DNA of 44,412 nucleotides from a virus. A program made the position numbers and the translations under genes. The notes under the pieces are model-generated. The model made no database searches, was not told the DNA's origin, and saw nothing but the letters and a program-made list of their open reading frames with translations. Positions 30,272 through 38,393 of this stretch are shown piece by piece (position 1 is the first letter of the stretch; each line of letters begins with the position of its first letter). The DNA lies in IMG/VR virus record IMGVR_UViG_3300023220_000415, positions 1 through 44,412 of that record. One strand, given 5' to 3'.

Positions 30272-31677
30272 TGGTAGATGCTGTTTACTACGTAAGAGAT
30301 GACGGTACAGCCACTGGCGATGGCGGAAGGTATGCAACACCTAAAACAGCAACCGATAATTGGGCAACTGCTTTTAGTGCTACATCTGAGTATTATGGTA
30401 GTGTAGAAGATGCATACGCAGCAACAACAACTCCTGTGGTGGGAGATGAAATAAGAGCTTCGAATGTTCATGATTTCACTGCGGTAAGTAGTAGATCTTA
30501 TGGTCTTGCAACAGCTTCACCAGTCCCGGTAATAAGTGTTGATGATAATAATGTGGGTCAATCCTTAAGAGGTGCCAAAGAGTCGGCAACAGGTGCTAGT
30601 AATGATGTCATTGTGAACGGTAACGCATTGTTAGCAACTTTCTATGGTTTTGATTTTAGTAGTGATGATAATTTACAGTGTTTTGGTTCAGGCGCTGGTT
30701 TCCTTCTTTTCGATTGCAATGTAACGTTAACAGGTAGTGGAGATCAACTTAGTTGTACCGGTGACGGCGCATATATGGAAATCAACGACGGTATTGTAAC
30801 GTGGACTAATGGAACGACTGCAGGTATGTTGCTCACCAATAATGGAGCTATGCAAGTTCATAACAATGTTTCGTATGTAGCTACGGCAAATACATTGGAT
30901 GATTTCATACAAGGCGGCGGTACTGGTGGTGGTGCTACGATCGAATTGAACGAATGTGACGTATCGGCTGTTACTGGGTGGATGGTAGGACAATTTGGCG
31001 CTTCTGCAACTGATGACGATAATTTCATTATGAATATGCGGCGTTGCAAGATGAACGCTAACAAACAATTTGTTGAGGAACAATTCGCTAGCCCTGGTCA
31101 TCATTTCTTTGCAGAAAATTGTAGCGCCGTCGCTAGTGAAGCTGAATATCAAATACATGCGGAAAAGTTTTCCGGTTCAATCGAAGATCAGGATAGTACT
31201 GGAATAGTCAGGGTAGAATCTGAACCACTTGATGGTGGCGAACAGGTATCTTTTAAAATAATAACGAGCGCGAACGCTGGTTTAGGATCTCCTTTAAGGT
31301 TTGATCTTTCTGCAATATTTGCTGACTTAACAGCGGCTGGCAGTAACGAAATAACAATATATATTGCGGTAGCCAATACAGTAACCCTAACTGATACTAA
31401 CTTTTGGATTAATCTTTCTCATCCTGATGCTACGAATAAACAAACATGGACTGTTGTGACTAGCAGGAATTCAGACATAATCGCCACTGGTACTGAATTA
31501 ACAGACGATAGTGCAAGTTCAAATTGGGAAGACAACGGTGTTGATCTAACAGGACACAATGAATATAGAATAGTTCTTGCTTCTTCTTCTGGTGCAGCAA
31601 GCGTCCCTAGAGTAGAAATATTTACGACAGTCGCCAGCGAAACAATATATGTTGGAACTGATATAGGTCTCAGTTAA
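30271..31677 (+). CDS. Beta-helix-like virion protein
   Basis: 468 residues. The N-terminus has YYVRDDGTATGDGG, a Gly/Asp-rich turn common in right-handed beta-helix proteins. Repeated short strands follow (NALLATFYGFDFSSDDN, GGGTGGGATIELNECD), and a final beta domain ends in TIYVGTDIGLS. No signal peptide. Likely a fibre or head-surface protein. It lies before the terminase genes, together with repeat proteins. Virion role inferred from composition and neighbours. Confidence 0.6.
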   Translation: MVDAVYYVRDDGTATGDGGRYATPKTATDNWATAFSATSEYYGSVEDAYAATTTPVVGDEIRASNVHDFTAVSSRSYGLATASPVPVISVDDNNVGQSLRGAKESATGASNDVIVNGNALLATFYGFDFSSDDNLQCFGSGAGFLLFDCNVTLTGSGDQLSCTGDGAYMEINDGIVTWTNGTTAGMLLTNNGAMQVHNNVSYVATANTLDDFIQGGGTGGGATIELNECDVSAVTGWMVGQFGASATDDDNFIMNMRRCKMNANKQFVEEQFASPGHHFFAENCSAVASEAEYQIHAEKFSGSIEDQDSTGIVRVESEPLDGGEQVSFKIITSANAGLGSPLRFDLSAIFADLTAAGSNEITIYIAVANTVTLTDTNFWINLSHPDATNKQTWTVVTSRNSDIIATGTELTDDSASSNWEDNGVDLTGHNEYRIVLASSSGAASVPRVEIFTTVASETIYVGTDIGLS

Positions 31678-32387
31678 TGGCTAGAAAATATATTGTTGGT
31701 GGAAAATTTTATACTGAGACTGGTGCTAGAAAAGTTATTGTTGGTGGTAAGTTTTTAACTGAAACTACGTCAACAGGCGCTGTAACTATTGCCTTAGTAG
31801 GTCAAGAAATTACTAGTGAACAAGGTACACTTGTTATTACTGGTGCCGCAACAATATCGATAGTAGGTCAAGAAATTACTAGTGAACAAGGTACACTTGT
31901 TATTACTGGTGCCGCAACAATATCGATAGTCGGTCAAGAGATTACCAGCGAACAAGGTGTTATCGTCGTTGATGTCGGTGGTACCTTCGTGGCGCTTGGT
32001 GGTCAAGAGATTACATCAGAACAAGGCGTGATTACCGTTACTGGCGCTGCTACGCTATCATTAGTAGGTCAAGAGATCACAAGCGAGCAAGGTACGCTTG
32101 TTGTTGATATCGGTGGTGTCTTTGTATTACTTGTTGGTCAAGAGTTTACGGCAGAACAGGGTGTTATCGTTGTCACTGGTGAGGCTGTTGTAGCACTAGC
32201 AGGACAGGAGATTAACAGTGAGCAAGGAACTATTACAGTTAGTACTGGTGTTGAATCTACCCCGGTAATAACGTTTACGGCTGTTAAACCCCAACGCAGC
32301 TATGTAGCAATTAAACCAACACGCAGCTATGTAGCAATTAAACCAACACGAGGCTATGATGCTGCTAAAATAGTTAATATTTTGTAA
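31677..32387 (+). CDS. Tandem-repeat protein (VGQEITSEQG repeats)
   Basis: 236 residues. Repeats of about 22 residues carry GQEITSEQG followed by a strand (TLVITGAATISIV), seven copies in total, the last ones diverged. The N-terminus has two IVGGKF...TET motifs and the C-terminus three SYVAIKP-type repeats. Repeats of this LTGQ-like kind occur in fibre and virion proteins of other phages (from memory). Probably a stalk. Overlaps the upstream gene by one base. Confidence 0.65.
   Translation: MARKYIVGGKFYTETGARKVIVGGKFLTETTSTGAVTIALVGQEITSEQGTLVITGAATISIVGQEITSEQGTLVITGAATISIVGQEITSEQGVIVVDVGGTFVALGGQEITSEQGVITVTGAATLSLVGQEITSEQGTLVVDIGGVFVLLVGQEFTAEQGVIVVTGEAVVALAGQEINSEQGTITVSTGVESTPVITFTAVKPQRSYVAIKPTRSYVAIKPTRGYDAAKIVNIL
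31795..31926 (+). repeat. Two identical 66-bp tandem repeats
   Basis: 31795-31860 and 31861-31926 are the same base for base, encoding the 22-residue unit of the repeat protein. The next copy already differs at several bases. This indicates recent duplication or conversion. Confidence 0.9.
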
Positions 32388-32399
32388 GAGGGTTATAGC

Positions 32400-32837
32400 A
32401 TGGCATCCACAACCGCAATAACAACCAGCTACAAAGGTGAGTTGTACAAAGGCATCCACGACTTTACTACTTCGATTGGCGATACGTATAAATTATCGTT
32501 ATATACCAGTACAGCAGTTAATAATGCTAATACAACAGCATTTACAGTAACTAATGAGATTTCAGGTACAGGCTATACTTCAGGGGGTGGTACGCTTGTT
32601 ATTCCCGCTTCAGTACCAACAACAGGTTCCGGTAAGGCGTTTATTGATTTCAATGATCTTGTATTCAGTACTGCAAGTTTCACAGCTGCTAGTTGCCTAA
32701 TCTATAATGATACAGCTGCCGGTGATCCATCAGTACAGGTTCATGATTTTGGCGGTGATAAGACTGCGAGTGCTGCAGATTTCACTATTCAATTCCCAGC
32801 GTTTGATGCTACCAACGCAATTCAACGACTAGCTTAA
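32400..32837 (+). CDS. Conserved-type phage virion protein
   Basis: 145 residues. Reads TSYKGELYKGIHDFTTS, YKLSLYTSTA, EISGTGYTSGG, then CLIYNDTAAGDPS and a strand-rich end. This pattern (x-Tyr-Lys ... Leu-Tyr-Thr-Ser ... Gly-x-Gly-Tyr) recurs in small beta-sandwich virion proteins near terminase genes (from memory). A capsid or fibre accessory is likely. Precise role unknown. Confidence 0.65.
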   Translation: MASTTAITTSYKGELYKGIHDFTTSIGDTYKLSLYTSTAVNNANTTAFTVTNEISGTGYTSGGGTLVIPASVPTTGSGKAFIDFNDLVFSTASFTAASCLIYNDTAAGDPSVQVHDFGGDKTASAADFTIQFPAFDATNAIQRLA

Positions 32838-32844
32838 GAGGTGT

Positions 32845-33123
32845 ATGATGGATTTATTAAAAGAAATAGCGGTTGTTGTTGATCCTGCTGAGTTTGTTAG
32901 CCGTAAAGCTGGTGATGGTGATAAGAAACGTGCTCGTGCTCGACTGAATCAGATCAGTATTGAGATGACTCAGTTAACAGATAAGATCAACTATATCAAA
33001 CGCGATGTAGTTCGCCTTGAAAAGAAACTTGAAGATAAAGCTAAGCTGTACACCCCCGAAGCTGAAAAGCTACTAGCACTGTTAAAAGAGGATTCCCCCG
33101 ATGACCAACAACCCGAATCATAA
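32845..33123 (+). CDS. Coiled-coil protein, unknown
   Basis: 92 residues. AGAGG precedes two adjacent ATGs (32845 and 32848), either possible. The middle is a charged coiled coil (LTDKINYIKRDVVRLEKKLED). A scaffold or packaging accessory role is possible, but no family is recognised. The end overlaps the next gene by 23 nt. Confidence 0.6.
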   Translation: MMDLLKEIAVVVDPAEFVSRKAGDGDKKRARARLNQISIEMTQLTDKINYIKRDVVRLEKKLEDKAKLYTPEAEKLLALLKEDSPDDQQPES

Positions 33124-33352
33124 CGGTTTAGCGTTTGATGGATCGAATGCCAGAATCACCGAATTAATGTGTGGACGCACTGTTGATCGTGTCTATCGTA
33201 AAGGTAAGGATTTAATCGTTGTCTTTACTGATAGCATGGAAGTAACACTTGCATCCGACATTAACCATGACATTCACTACAAGAACCATGAGACCCGTGT
33301 TTATATCGAGGGTCTTGGTATGGGTTCAGCGCTAGGTAAAATAGGCGGTTAA
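33101..33352 (+). CDS. Small beta-rich protein, unknown
   Basis: 83 residues. Alternates strands and charged residues (ITELMCGRTVDRVYRKGKDL, VVFTDSMEVTLAS). A Gly-rich end IEGLGMGSALGKIGG. Overlaps the coiled-coil gene by 23 nt and precedes the next gene by one base. Composition is typical of small phage proteins. No family recognised. Confidence 0.55.
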   Translation: MTNNPNHNGLAFDGSNARITELMCGRTVDRVYRKGKDLIVVFTDSMEVTLASDINHDIHYKNHETRVYIEGLGMGSALGKIGG

Positions 33353-33353
33353 T

Positions 33354-33593
33354 ATGAGTGATGAAAGAAAAACTATAGACTGGAATAAAATGTCAGAACT
33401 CGGTTTGCTTGAAAAGATAAATACCGAGATATTACATCCTATTGGTCTAGCGATATCTAGAAACCCTGAAAACGGATTCAGTGAACAAATATTAATTTCT
33501 AATGATGGCACCTGGGAATATTGTCCATCAATGAAATCCACAATACTATCTGATGACGAATTAAAACATCAGTTATCATTGTTGGGGATTTAA
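33354..33593 (+). CDS. Small conserved phage protein (DUF7415-like)
   Basis: 79 residues. Segment DWNKMSELGLLEKINTEIL followed by HPIGLAISRNPENGFSEQIL and NDGTWEY is a pattern I recall from a conserved small phage family of unknown function (DUF7415-like). Packed helix then sheet. Starts two nt after the previous stop and ends 3 nt before the next ATG. The assignment is from memory. Confidence 0.6.
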   Translation: MSDERKTIDWNKMSELGLLEKINTEILHPIGLAISRNPENGFSEQILISNDGTWEYCPSMKSTILSDDELKHQLSLLGI

Positions 33594-33596
33594 ATC

Positions 33597-33926
33597 ATGG
33601 CTTTATCACAGGAATTTATCCCCAGCCTTGAAATACCAATAGTCAATGCTACTGGTGAACAAGCGGTACTTAGTTGGGATCTAGCATTCTTGAAGACACA
33701 GTTAAACGTTACCATATCTAGTGTTGTTTGGACTGTTGAAGATGGTACCGTATTATCAGTTGGAACAGTAGGTAATACCGGTGATGTATTCTTTACACCT
33801 GTGACAGCATTAAAGGTTGGTTGTAGTCATCTAATTGCAGACGTTACCACTAGCGATAGTAATCAAAACCCTACGTTTCTGTTTATAAAAGTATTCGTCA
33901 TTGATCCGAAGTGCGCTAACCTATGA
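33597..33926 (+). CDS. Ig-like small protein, unknown
   Basis: 109 residues of mostly beta character (VNATGEQAVLSWDLAFL, VVWTVEDGTVLSVGTV, TFLFIKVFVIDPK). Ig-fold virion proteins are common in phages, so a decoration role is a reasonable guess. No motif is decisive. Overlaps the small terminase by 4 nt. Confidence 0.55.
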   Translation: MALSQEFIPSLEIPIVNATGEQAVLSWDLAFLKTQLNVTISSVVWTVEDGTVLSVGTVGNTGDVFFTPVTALKVGCSHLIADVTTSDSNQNPTFLFIKVFVIDPKCANL

Positions 33927-34591
33927 TATCCGATACTGAAATTGAAATTGCAAACTTCAAGTGTACTATCACGGATGAACAGCGAAAATTGTATGATCAA
34001 TTATCTGTGATGATGCAAGAAATCTGCATGAATGTATTGTGTGTTCCAGGTATGACTTGGGTGGACGCTTATAAACAATCGCCATTTCCCACATCCACCA
34101 ATTACAGCTCAATTGCAATGCAAGCGAGTCATATTCAACGCAATAAGAAAGTCCAAGCATTTCTAAAATCTATTCGTAATGCTGATTTTGATAATCGTAT
34201 TATGCAACGTGAAGAAGCGATGATAATACTTACTCGTCAAGCACGCGGTACTATCGATGGTGTATTAGAATTTAAATCACATTATGTTGGTATGTGCCCT
34301 AACGGCGGTGGTCCTTTATGGGTTACTAAATGGGGGTTAAAACACGTTGACGATTTAGACCCTGAATTGCTTGCTAACATTTCTGAAATATCCGAAACCA
34401 AAGAAGGAACTAAGGTAAAGAGTTATTCCCAACGTGACGCCATTAAAGATATGTCACAAATGCAGGGTTGGAACTGTGCAACCAAACATGAACATACTGG
34501 CGTCAATGGTGGACCTGTTGAGACAACGCAGTTAAGTAAAGAAGAATACGCCAAAGTTCGCCAAGAGATGATGGATAACGATGACTGCTAA
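33923..34591 (+). CDS. Terminase small subunit
   Basis: 222 residues. N-terminal helices (QRKLYDQLSVMMQEI, AYKQSPFPTSTN as a helix-turn-helix-like region) and the central ILTRQARGTIDGVLEF-type block fit small terminases. The tail is acidic and ends in a helix (TTQLSKEEYAKVRQEMMDN). It would bind pac/cos DNA for packaging. Located directly before the large terminase. Family is judged from position and helical pattern. Confidence 0.75.
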   Translation: MISDTEIEIANFKCTITDEQRKLYDQLSVMMQEICMNVLCVPGMTWVDAYKQSPFPTSTNYSSIAMQASHIQRNKKVQAFLKSIRNADFDNRIMQREEAMIILTRQARGTIDGVLEFKSHYVGMCPNGGGPLWVTKWGLKHVDDLDPELLANISEISETKEGTKVKSYSQRDAIKDMSQMQGWNCATKHEHTGVNGGPVETTQLSKEEYAKVRQEMMDNDDC

Positions 34592-34796
34592 AGGAAATTC
34601 CCCAATGATATTAGGTGTTGACCCTGCTTTACCCGGTAGCGAGGAAACTGTATTTATTGTTTCTAACGATGGTATTTTTAAGTTTTTCAAAAAAGAAGAT
34701 GCCAGGAACGAATATATCGCAAGTCTTAAGTCTATGAATGCCGAAGAATATAGGCGTTTATGGTTATGCGAATGGTTACCTGAAAATGATTGTTAA
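34581..34796 (+). CDS. Small protein between terminase genes, unknown
   Basis: 71 residues, ATG 34581 overlapping the small terminase by 11 nt. SPMILGVDPALPGSEET looks like the start of an RNase-H/terminase nuclease strand (compare VVGLDPAVSNEED in the large terminase), but the remainder (KSMNAEEYRRLWLCEW) does not continue it. Its first bases ATGACTGCTA recur at the terminase start (34841). Could be a remnant or an independent accessory. No family assigned. Confidence 0.5.
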   Translation: MTAKGNSPMILGVDPALPGSEETVFIVSNDGIFKFFKKEDARNEYIASLKSMNAEEYRRLWLCEWLPENDC

Positions 34797-34840
34797 CTCG
34801 AGGATTAGTACAATTATTAATCAATTAGTGGATCCGACTG

Positions 34841-36304
34841 ATGACTGCTAGTAGCGTTATTCAAGCGAGAAAATTAGAGTGTGAATTAGATCCGCTGTAT
34901 TTCGATCGCTATTTTTTTAAGCAAAGATTCGGCTCTAAAATGATTGTAGCACCACATCATGAGGTGATGGGTGATGTGCGCCAACGTGTGCTCAATGGTG
35001 AAATCAAACGGTTAATCATTAACGTACCACCTCGATATACCAAGACAGAGTTCTGGTCTATTGGATTACCGGCGTTAGGATTAGCGATAAACCCTCAATC
35101 GCGGTTCTTACACCTTAGTTATTCGCAAAAACTAGCATTGAAAAATAGTGCCGATGCGCGTGCCATAGTTAGATCGAAAGATTATCAAGATATGTGGCCC
35201 ATGACGACGCGTGAGGATACCAACAGCAAAGAGATATGGTTTACAGATAAAGGTGGTGGTGTAGTCGCAGCACCCGCAGGCGGTCAGGTAACAGGTTTCG
35301 GTGCAGGGTTAATGATTCCGGAAGGTCAAGGATATCAGTTTACCGGTGCATTAGGATTAGATGATCCGGTCAAACCGGCTGACGCTTATAGTGAAACGAT
35401 CCGTAAAGGTGTCAACGATCAATACAACGAAACCATAGCATCACGTATTGCCCATGAAGATGTACCCATTATCATCGTAATGCAGCGCATACATTATGAT
35501 GATTTAAGTGGGTACCTTCTGCGTGGCGGTAGTGGTGAAGAATGGCACCATTTAAATCTACCGGTGATTATTGATAGTAAACAACGGTATCCGGAAGAAA
35601 ATACCCATGGCATACCGATAGAACACGGATTACCTGATGGGTGGTTATGGCCTTATAAGCATAGTGAAAAGCATCGTGTAGCATTGATGGCCCATAAGCG
35701 TCGTTGGTGGGGCCAATACATGCAGGCTCCCAAGAAATTCGATGAAGAAGGTGCTTTGTGGACTGAAAAGATGATTGCTGCTGCTATTTCCATGAAACAA
35801 CCCTGGAAACTAAAGCGTACAGTGGTTGGTTTAGATCCGGCTGTATCAAACGAAGAAGATAGCGACGAAACTGGAATAGTTGTTGCCAGTTCCTACACTG
35901 ATGATAACTTTAGCGTTGATGGTGATTATACTTGCAAAGAATCAACTAATAGTTGGGCATTACGTGCTATCAGAGTTTACGAACATCATGATGCTGATGC
36001 CATAGTCGTAGAGGTTAATCAAGGTGGTGATTTATGCGAAGATGTATTACGTAAGAATGGTTTCACCGGTCGAATCATTAAAGTCCATGCTAGTAAAGGT
36101 AAATATGCGCGTGCTGAACCCATAGCCGCATTATATGAAATGGGTAGAGTAAAACATGGTCCAGGCTTAGGTGATTTAGAATCTGAGATTATGAGCTATG
36201 TACCGTTTAGCGTTAAGAAGTCACCTAACAGGTTAGACGCTCAAGTATGGGCATTACATGAATTGAGTGAACATGAAAACGTAGCAGGGGCATTTGGACG
36301 ATGA
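34841..36304 (+). CDS. Terminase large subunit
   Basis: 487 residues. Walker A-like NVPPRYTKT (residues 61-69), Walker B LGLDDP (about 171-176), then the RNase H-like nuclease domain with VVGLDPA (about 328-334), VEVNQGGD (about 390) and LDAQVWAL (about 465). These are the ATPase motor and the DNA-cutting acidic residues. Packages DNA into the prohead through the portal. Start ATG 34841 has no strong ribosome site. The 44-nt gap before it holds GAGGA farther upstream. Overlaps the portal ATG by 4 nt. Confidence 0.95.
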   Translation: MTASSVIQARKLECELDPLYFDRYFFKQRFGSKMIVAPHHEVMGDVRQRVLNGEIKRLIINVPPRYTKTEFWSIGLPALGLAINPQSRFLHLSYSQKLALKNSADARAIVRSKDYQDMWPMTTREDTNSKEIWFTDKGGGVVAAPAGGQVTGFGAGLMIPEGQGYQFTGALGLDDPVKPADAYSETIRKGVNDQYNETIASRIAHEDVPIIIVMQRIHYDDLSGYLLRGGSGEEWHHLNLPVIIDSKQRYPEENTHGIPIEHGLPDGWLWPYKHSEKHRVALMAHKRRWWGQYMQAPKKFDEEGALWTEKMIAAAISMKQPWKLKRTVVGLDPAVSNEEDSDETGIVVASSYTDDNFSVDGDYTCKESTNSWALRAIRVYEHHDADAIVVEVNQGGDLCEDVLRKNGFTGRIIKVHASKGKYARAEPIAALYEMGRVKHGPGLGDLESEIMSYVPFSVKKSPNRLDAQVWALHELSEHENVAGAFGR

Positions 36305-37653
36305 AGAATAACGTTGTTGAAATTACACAGGAGGATAGGAAGCGCGGTAATATAATAAACGCGCTTGCCAGTACTCTAAGGAGAACATTCGGTGCTGCAT
36401 TATTTGGCGAATCACCCGATGGTAAACGAAACTATAAACAGATTTTTGGATACCTTGACGATCCTTCTTACGCTGACTATCGCGGCATGTATCGCCGTGG
36501 TGGTATTGCTCATACTGTTGTCGCTAAGATTGCAAAGGCGTGTTGGCGGAACCTTCCTATACTAAAAGAAGGTGACAACGAAATTTTAAAAGATATGGTT
36601 AATGATCTGCATGAAGCTGGATTTTTCAAAGCATTTGAGCGTGCAGATATATTAAATCGTATTGGTAGGCTGTCGGTATTATTTATCGGTATTCAAGATG
36701 GTTTGGATTTCGATCAACCATTGGGAACAGGTGGTTCATTAGAGGATATTTATTTCCGGGTGTACGGTGAAGACGGTATTGAAATATCTAAATTTGATAC
36801 AGACCCAATGAGTATTCGATTTGGCTTACCTATCGTTTATCAGCTGACAGTTACCAATTTAACGAACTCCAAAGGCAAAACAGCAGGTGCCAGAACCGTT
36901 AATGTTCATTATACGCGTGTTGTCGTATTGGCTGAGGGTCTATTAGAAAACGATATCGAAGGTTCATCAGCACTTGAGCCGGTGTGGGATGCTCTTATCG
37001 ATAAAGATAAGGTCAGAGGTTCGGCTGCAGAGAGTTATTATCGAAATGCCCGACAGAAATTTGTATTAGAAGCTGCAGAAGGTTCAAAAATCGATACATC
37101 CCCAGAAGGGGTTGCTTCGCTGAATGCAGAGGTGCAAGAATTTACCAATGATTATCGGGATTTCATGCGCATTAAGGATATGAAGGCCAATGTTATTCAG
37201 CCTAATATGATTGACCCAAGAGGAGCATTTGATATTGCAGTGGAGGAAATATCGGGGCAAACAGGTATCCCCATCAGAGTATTAACCGGTAAGGGTGGTG
37301 GTCAATTAGCTGGTAGTGAAGATAAAGCAGCATGGAACGCGTTGATACTGGACAGAGAAAATCAAGAATGTACAACCTGGTTATTGGTTGGGTTAAGAAT
37401 TTTAGAAGCTGCTACTATAATCGATGAATTACCGAAAACATTAATTGTTGAATGGCCTGAACAATCAGCGTTAACTGAAAAAGAAAAGTCCGAAGTTAAC
37501 AAAAACAAAGCAACATCATTGAAAGACTTATCAGCAGCACGCAGTCTACCCGGTGGCGATGAAATTGTTTTAGAAAGTGCATTGGATGAATTAGATTTAG
37601 GTAATATCGAAACCGAAGAAATAACCGACAGAGGGGAACCAGAAGATGAGTAA
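36301..37653 (+). CDS. Portal protein (DUF1073-like)
   Basis: 450 residues. Begins with helices then YLDDPSYADYRGMYRRGGIA and HTVVAKIAKACWRNLPIL, the entry pattern of DUF1073-type portals. The middle is strand-rich (SIRFGLPIVYQLTV, NVHYTRVVVLAEGLLEND), then IPIRVLTGKGGGQLAGSEDK near the wing/stem border and a helical crown ending acidic. Forms the 12-mer DNA channel. Follows the terminase and precedes head genes, as expected. Confidence 0.9.
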   Translation: MKNNVVEITQEDRKRGNIINALASTLRRTFGAALFGESPDGKRNYKQIFGYLDDPSYADYRGMYRRGGIAHTVVAKIAKACWRNLPILKEGDNEILKDMVNDLHEAGFFKAFERADILNRIGRLSVLFIGIQDGLDFDQPLGTGGSLEDIYFRVYGEDGIEISKFDTDPMSIRFGLPIVYQLTVTNLTNSKGKTAGARTVNVHYTRVVVLAEGLLENDIEGSSALEPVWDALIDKDKVRGSAAESYYRNARQKFVLEAAEGSKIDTSPEGVASLNAEVQEFTNDYRDFMRIKDMKANVIQPNMIDPRGAFDIAVEEISGQTGIPIRVLTGKGGGQLAGSEDKAAWNALILDRENQECTTWLLVGLRILEAATIIDELPKTLIVEWPEQSALTEKEKSEVNKNKATSLKDLSAARSLPGGDEIVLESALDELDLGNIETEEITDRGEPEDE

Positions 37654-38032
37654 CGTAGCAGAAAAGGAATTAACATTAAGTGCAGGTGCAGGTACTCTTA
37701 TTTTTGATGTGGGTACCGGTCCAGATAAATTAGTTTCAAATATTCCTCATAACTTTTTTGATTTTGTTTCTTTAGATGGTGCCGGTGGTAGTCCTGTTGA
37801 ACCCGGTGCAGGAACATATACGACTTACATTGAGCGAGTACCTAATGGTGGGTTTCAAGCTATACCTAATGGTGGTACGATTGACGCTACTAAAACAGGT
37901 GGCACAACTACCGCTGACGGTACCGTATTAAGTGGATCGTTCGGCAGTCCTATCAATAGAATCAAAATGGTTGCTACCGGTATTACAACAGCAACACATG
38001 TGAAGATGATAATTCAACAACAACTAACGTAA
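37646..38032 (+). CDS. Small beta-rich virion protein, unknown
   Basis: 128 residues. Thr/Gly/Val-rich with strands (AGTLIFDVGTGPDKL, NRIKMVATGITTATHVKMII). No signal peptide and no Cys. It overlaps the portal by 8 nt and precedes two exported fibre-like genes, so may belong to the same fibre or decoration set. No family recognised. Confidence 0.6.
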   Translation: MSNVAEKELTLSAGAGTLIFDVGTGPDKLVSNIPHNFFDFVSLDGAGGSPVEPGAGTYTTYIERVPNGGFQAIPNGGTIDATKTGGTTTADGTVLSGSFGSPINRIKMVATGITTATHVKMIIQQQLT

Positions 38033-38039
38033 GGCAATA

Positions 38040-38393
38040 ATGATGAAAAAAATATTATTAACATTACTGCTATTATTCAGTGGTTTTACTAATGCCGCTA
38101 TCGGTCCCGCATATGGTACTACTACCATTGTTGGTGGTTTTGTTGGTGGGCTTGAAATCACAGGCGTTGATGTTTCTGCATCTCCTCAAACAGTAACTAT
38201 TAGTAGTGCTGATATAGCTATCGAAGAAAAAGCATTTATCATTAAAGATGAAAGTGGTAATGCCGGTATAAATACAATCACCATAGATACACAAGGATCA
38301 GAACTTATCGATGGTGTATCAAGTGTAACAATTATTGTTAATTATGGTGCTATAAAATTATATTCACGAGACGGAGCGTTATTCTCATGGTGA
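38040..38393 (+). CDS. Fibre-like protein with Sec signal peptide
   Basis: 117 residues. N-terminus MMKKILLTLLLLFSGFTNA is a textbook signal peptide, with cleavage likely after TNA (residue 19). The mature part reads ITGVDVSASPQTVTISSADI ... EKAFIIKDESGNAGI ... IIVNYGAIKLYSRDGALFSW, a short beta domain common at the base or end of phage fibres. Starts 7 nt after the previous stop. Its end overlaps the next gene by 7 nt. Export is an inference from the N-terminus. A hydrophobic anchor helix is the alternative. Confidence 0.7.
   Translation: MMKKILLTLLLLFSGFTNAAIGPAYGTTTIVGGFVGGLEITGVDVSASPQTVTISSADIAIEEKAFIIKDESGNAGINTITIDTQGSELIDGVSSVTIIVNYGAIKLYSRDGALFSW

Noticed and set aside
30727-31158. 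Leftward open frames inside the beta-helix protein gene
   Set aside because: No ribosome site or promoter, and the forward gene is complete with coupled neighbours.
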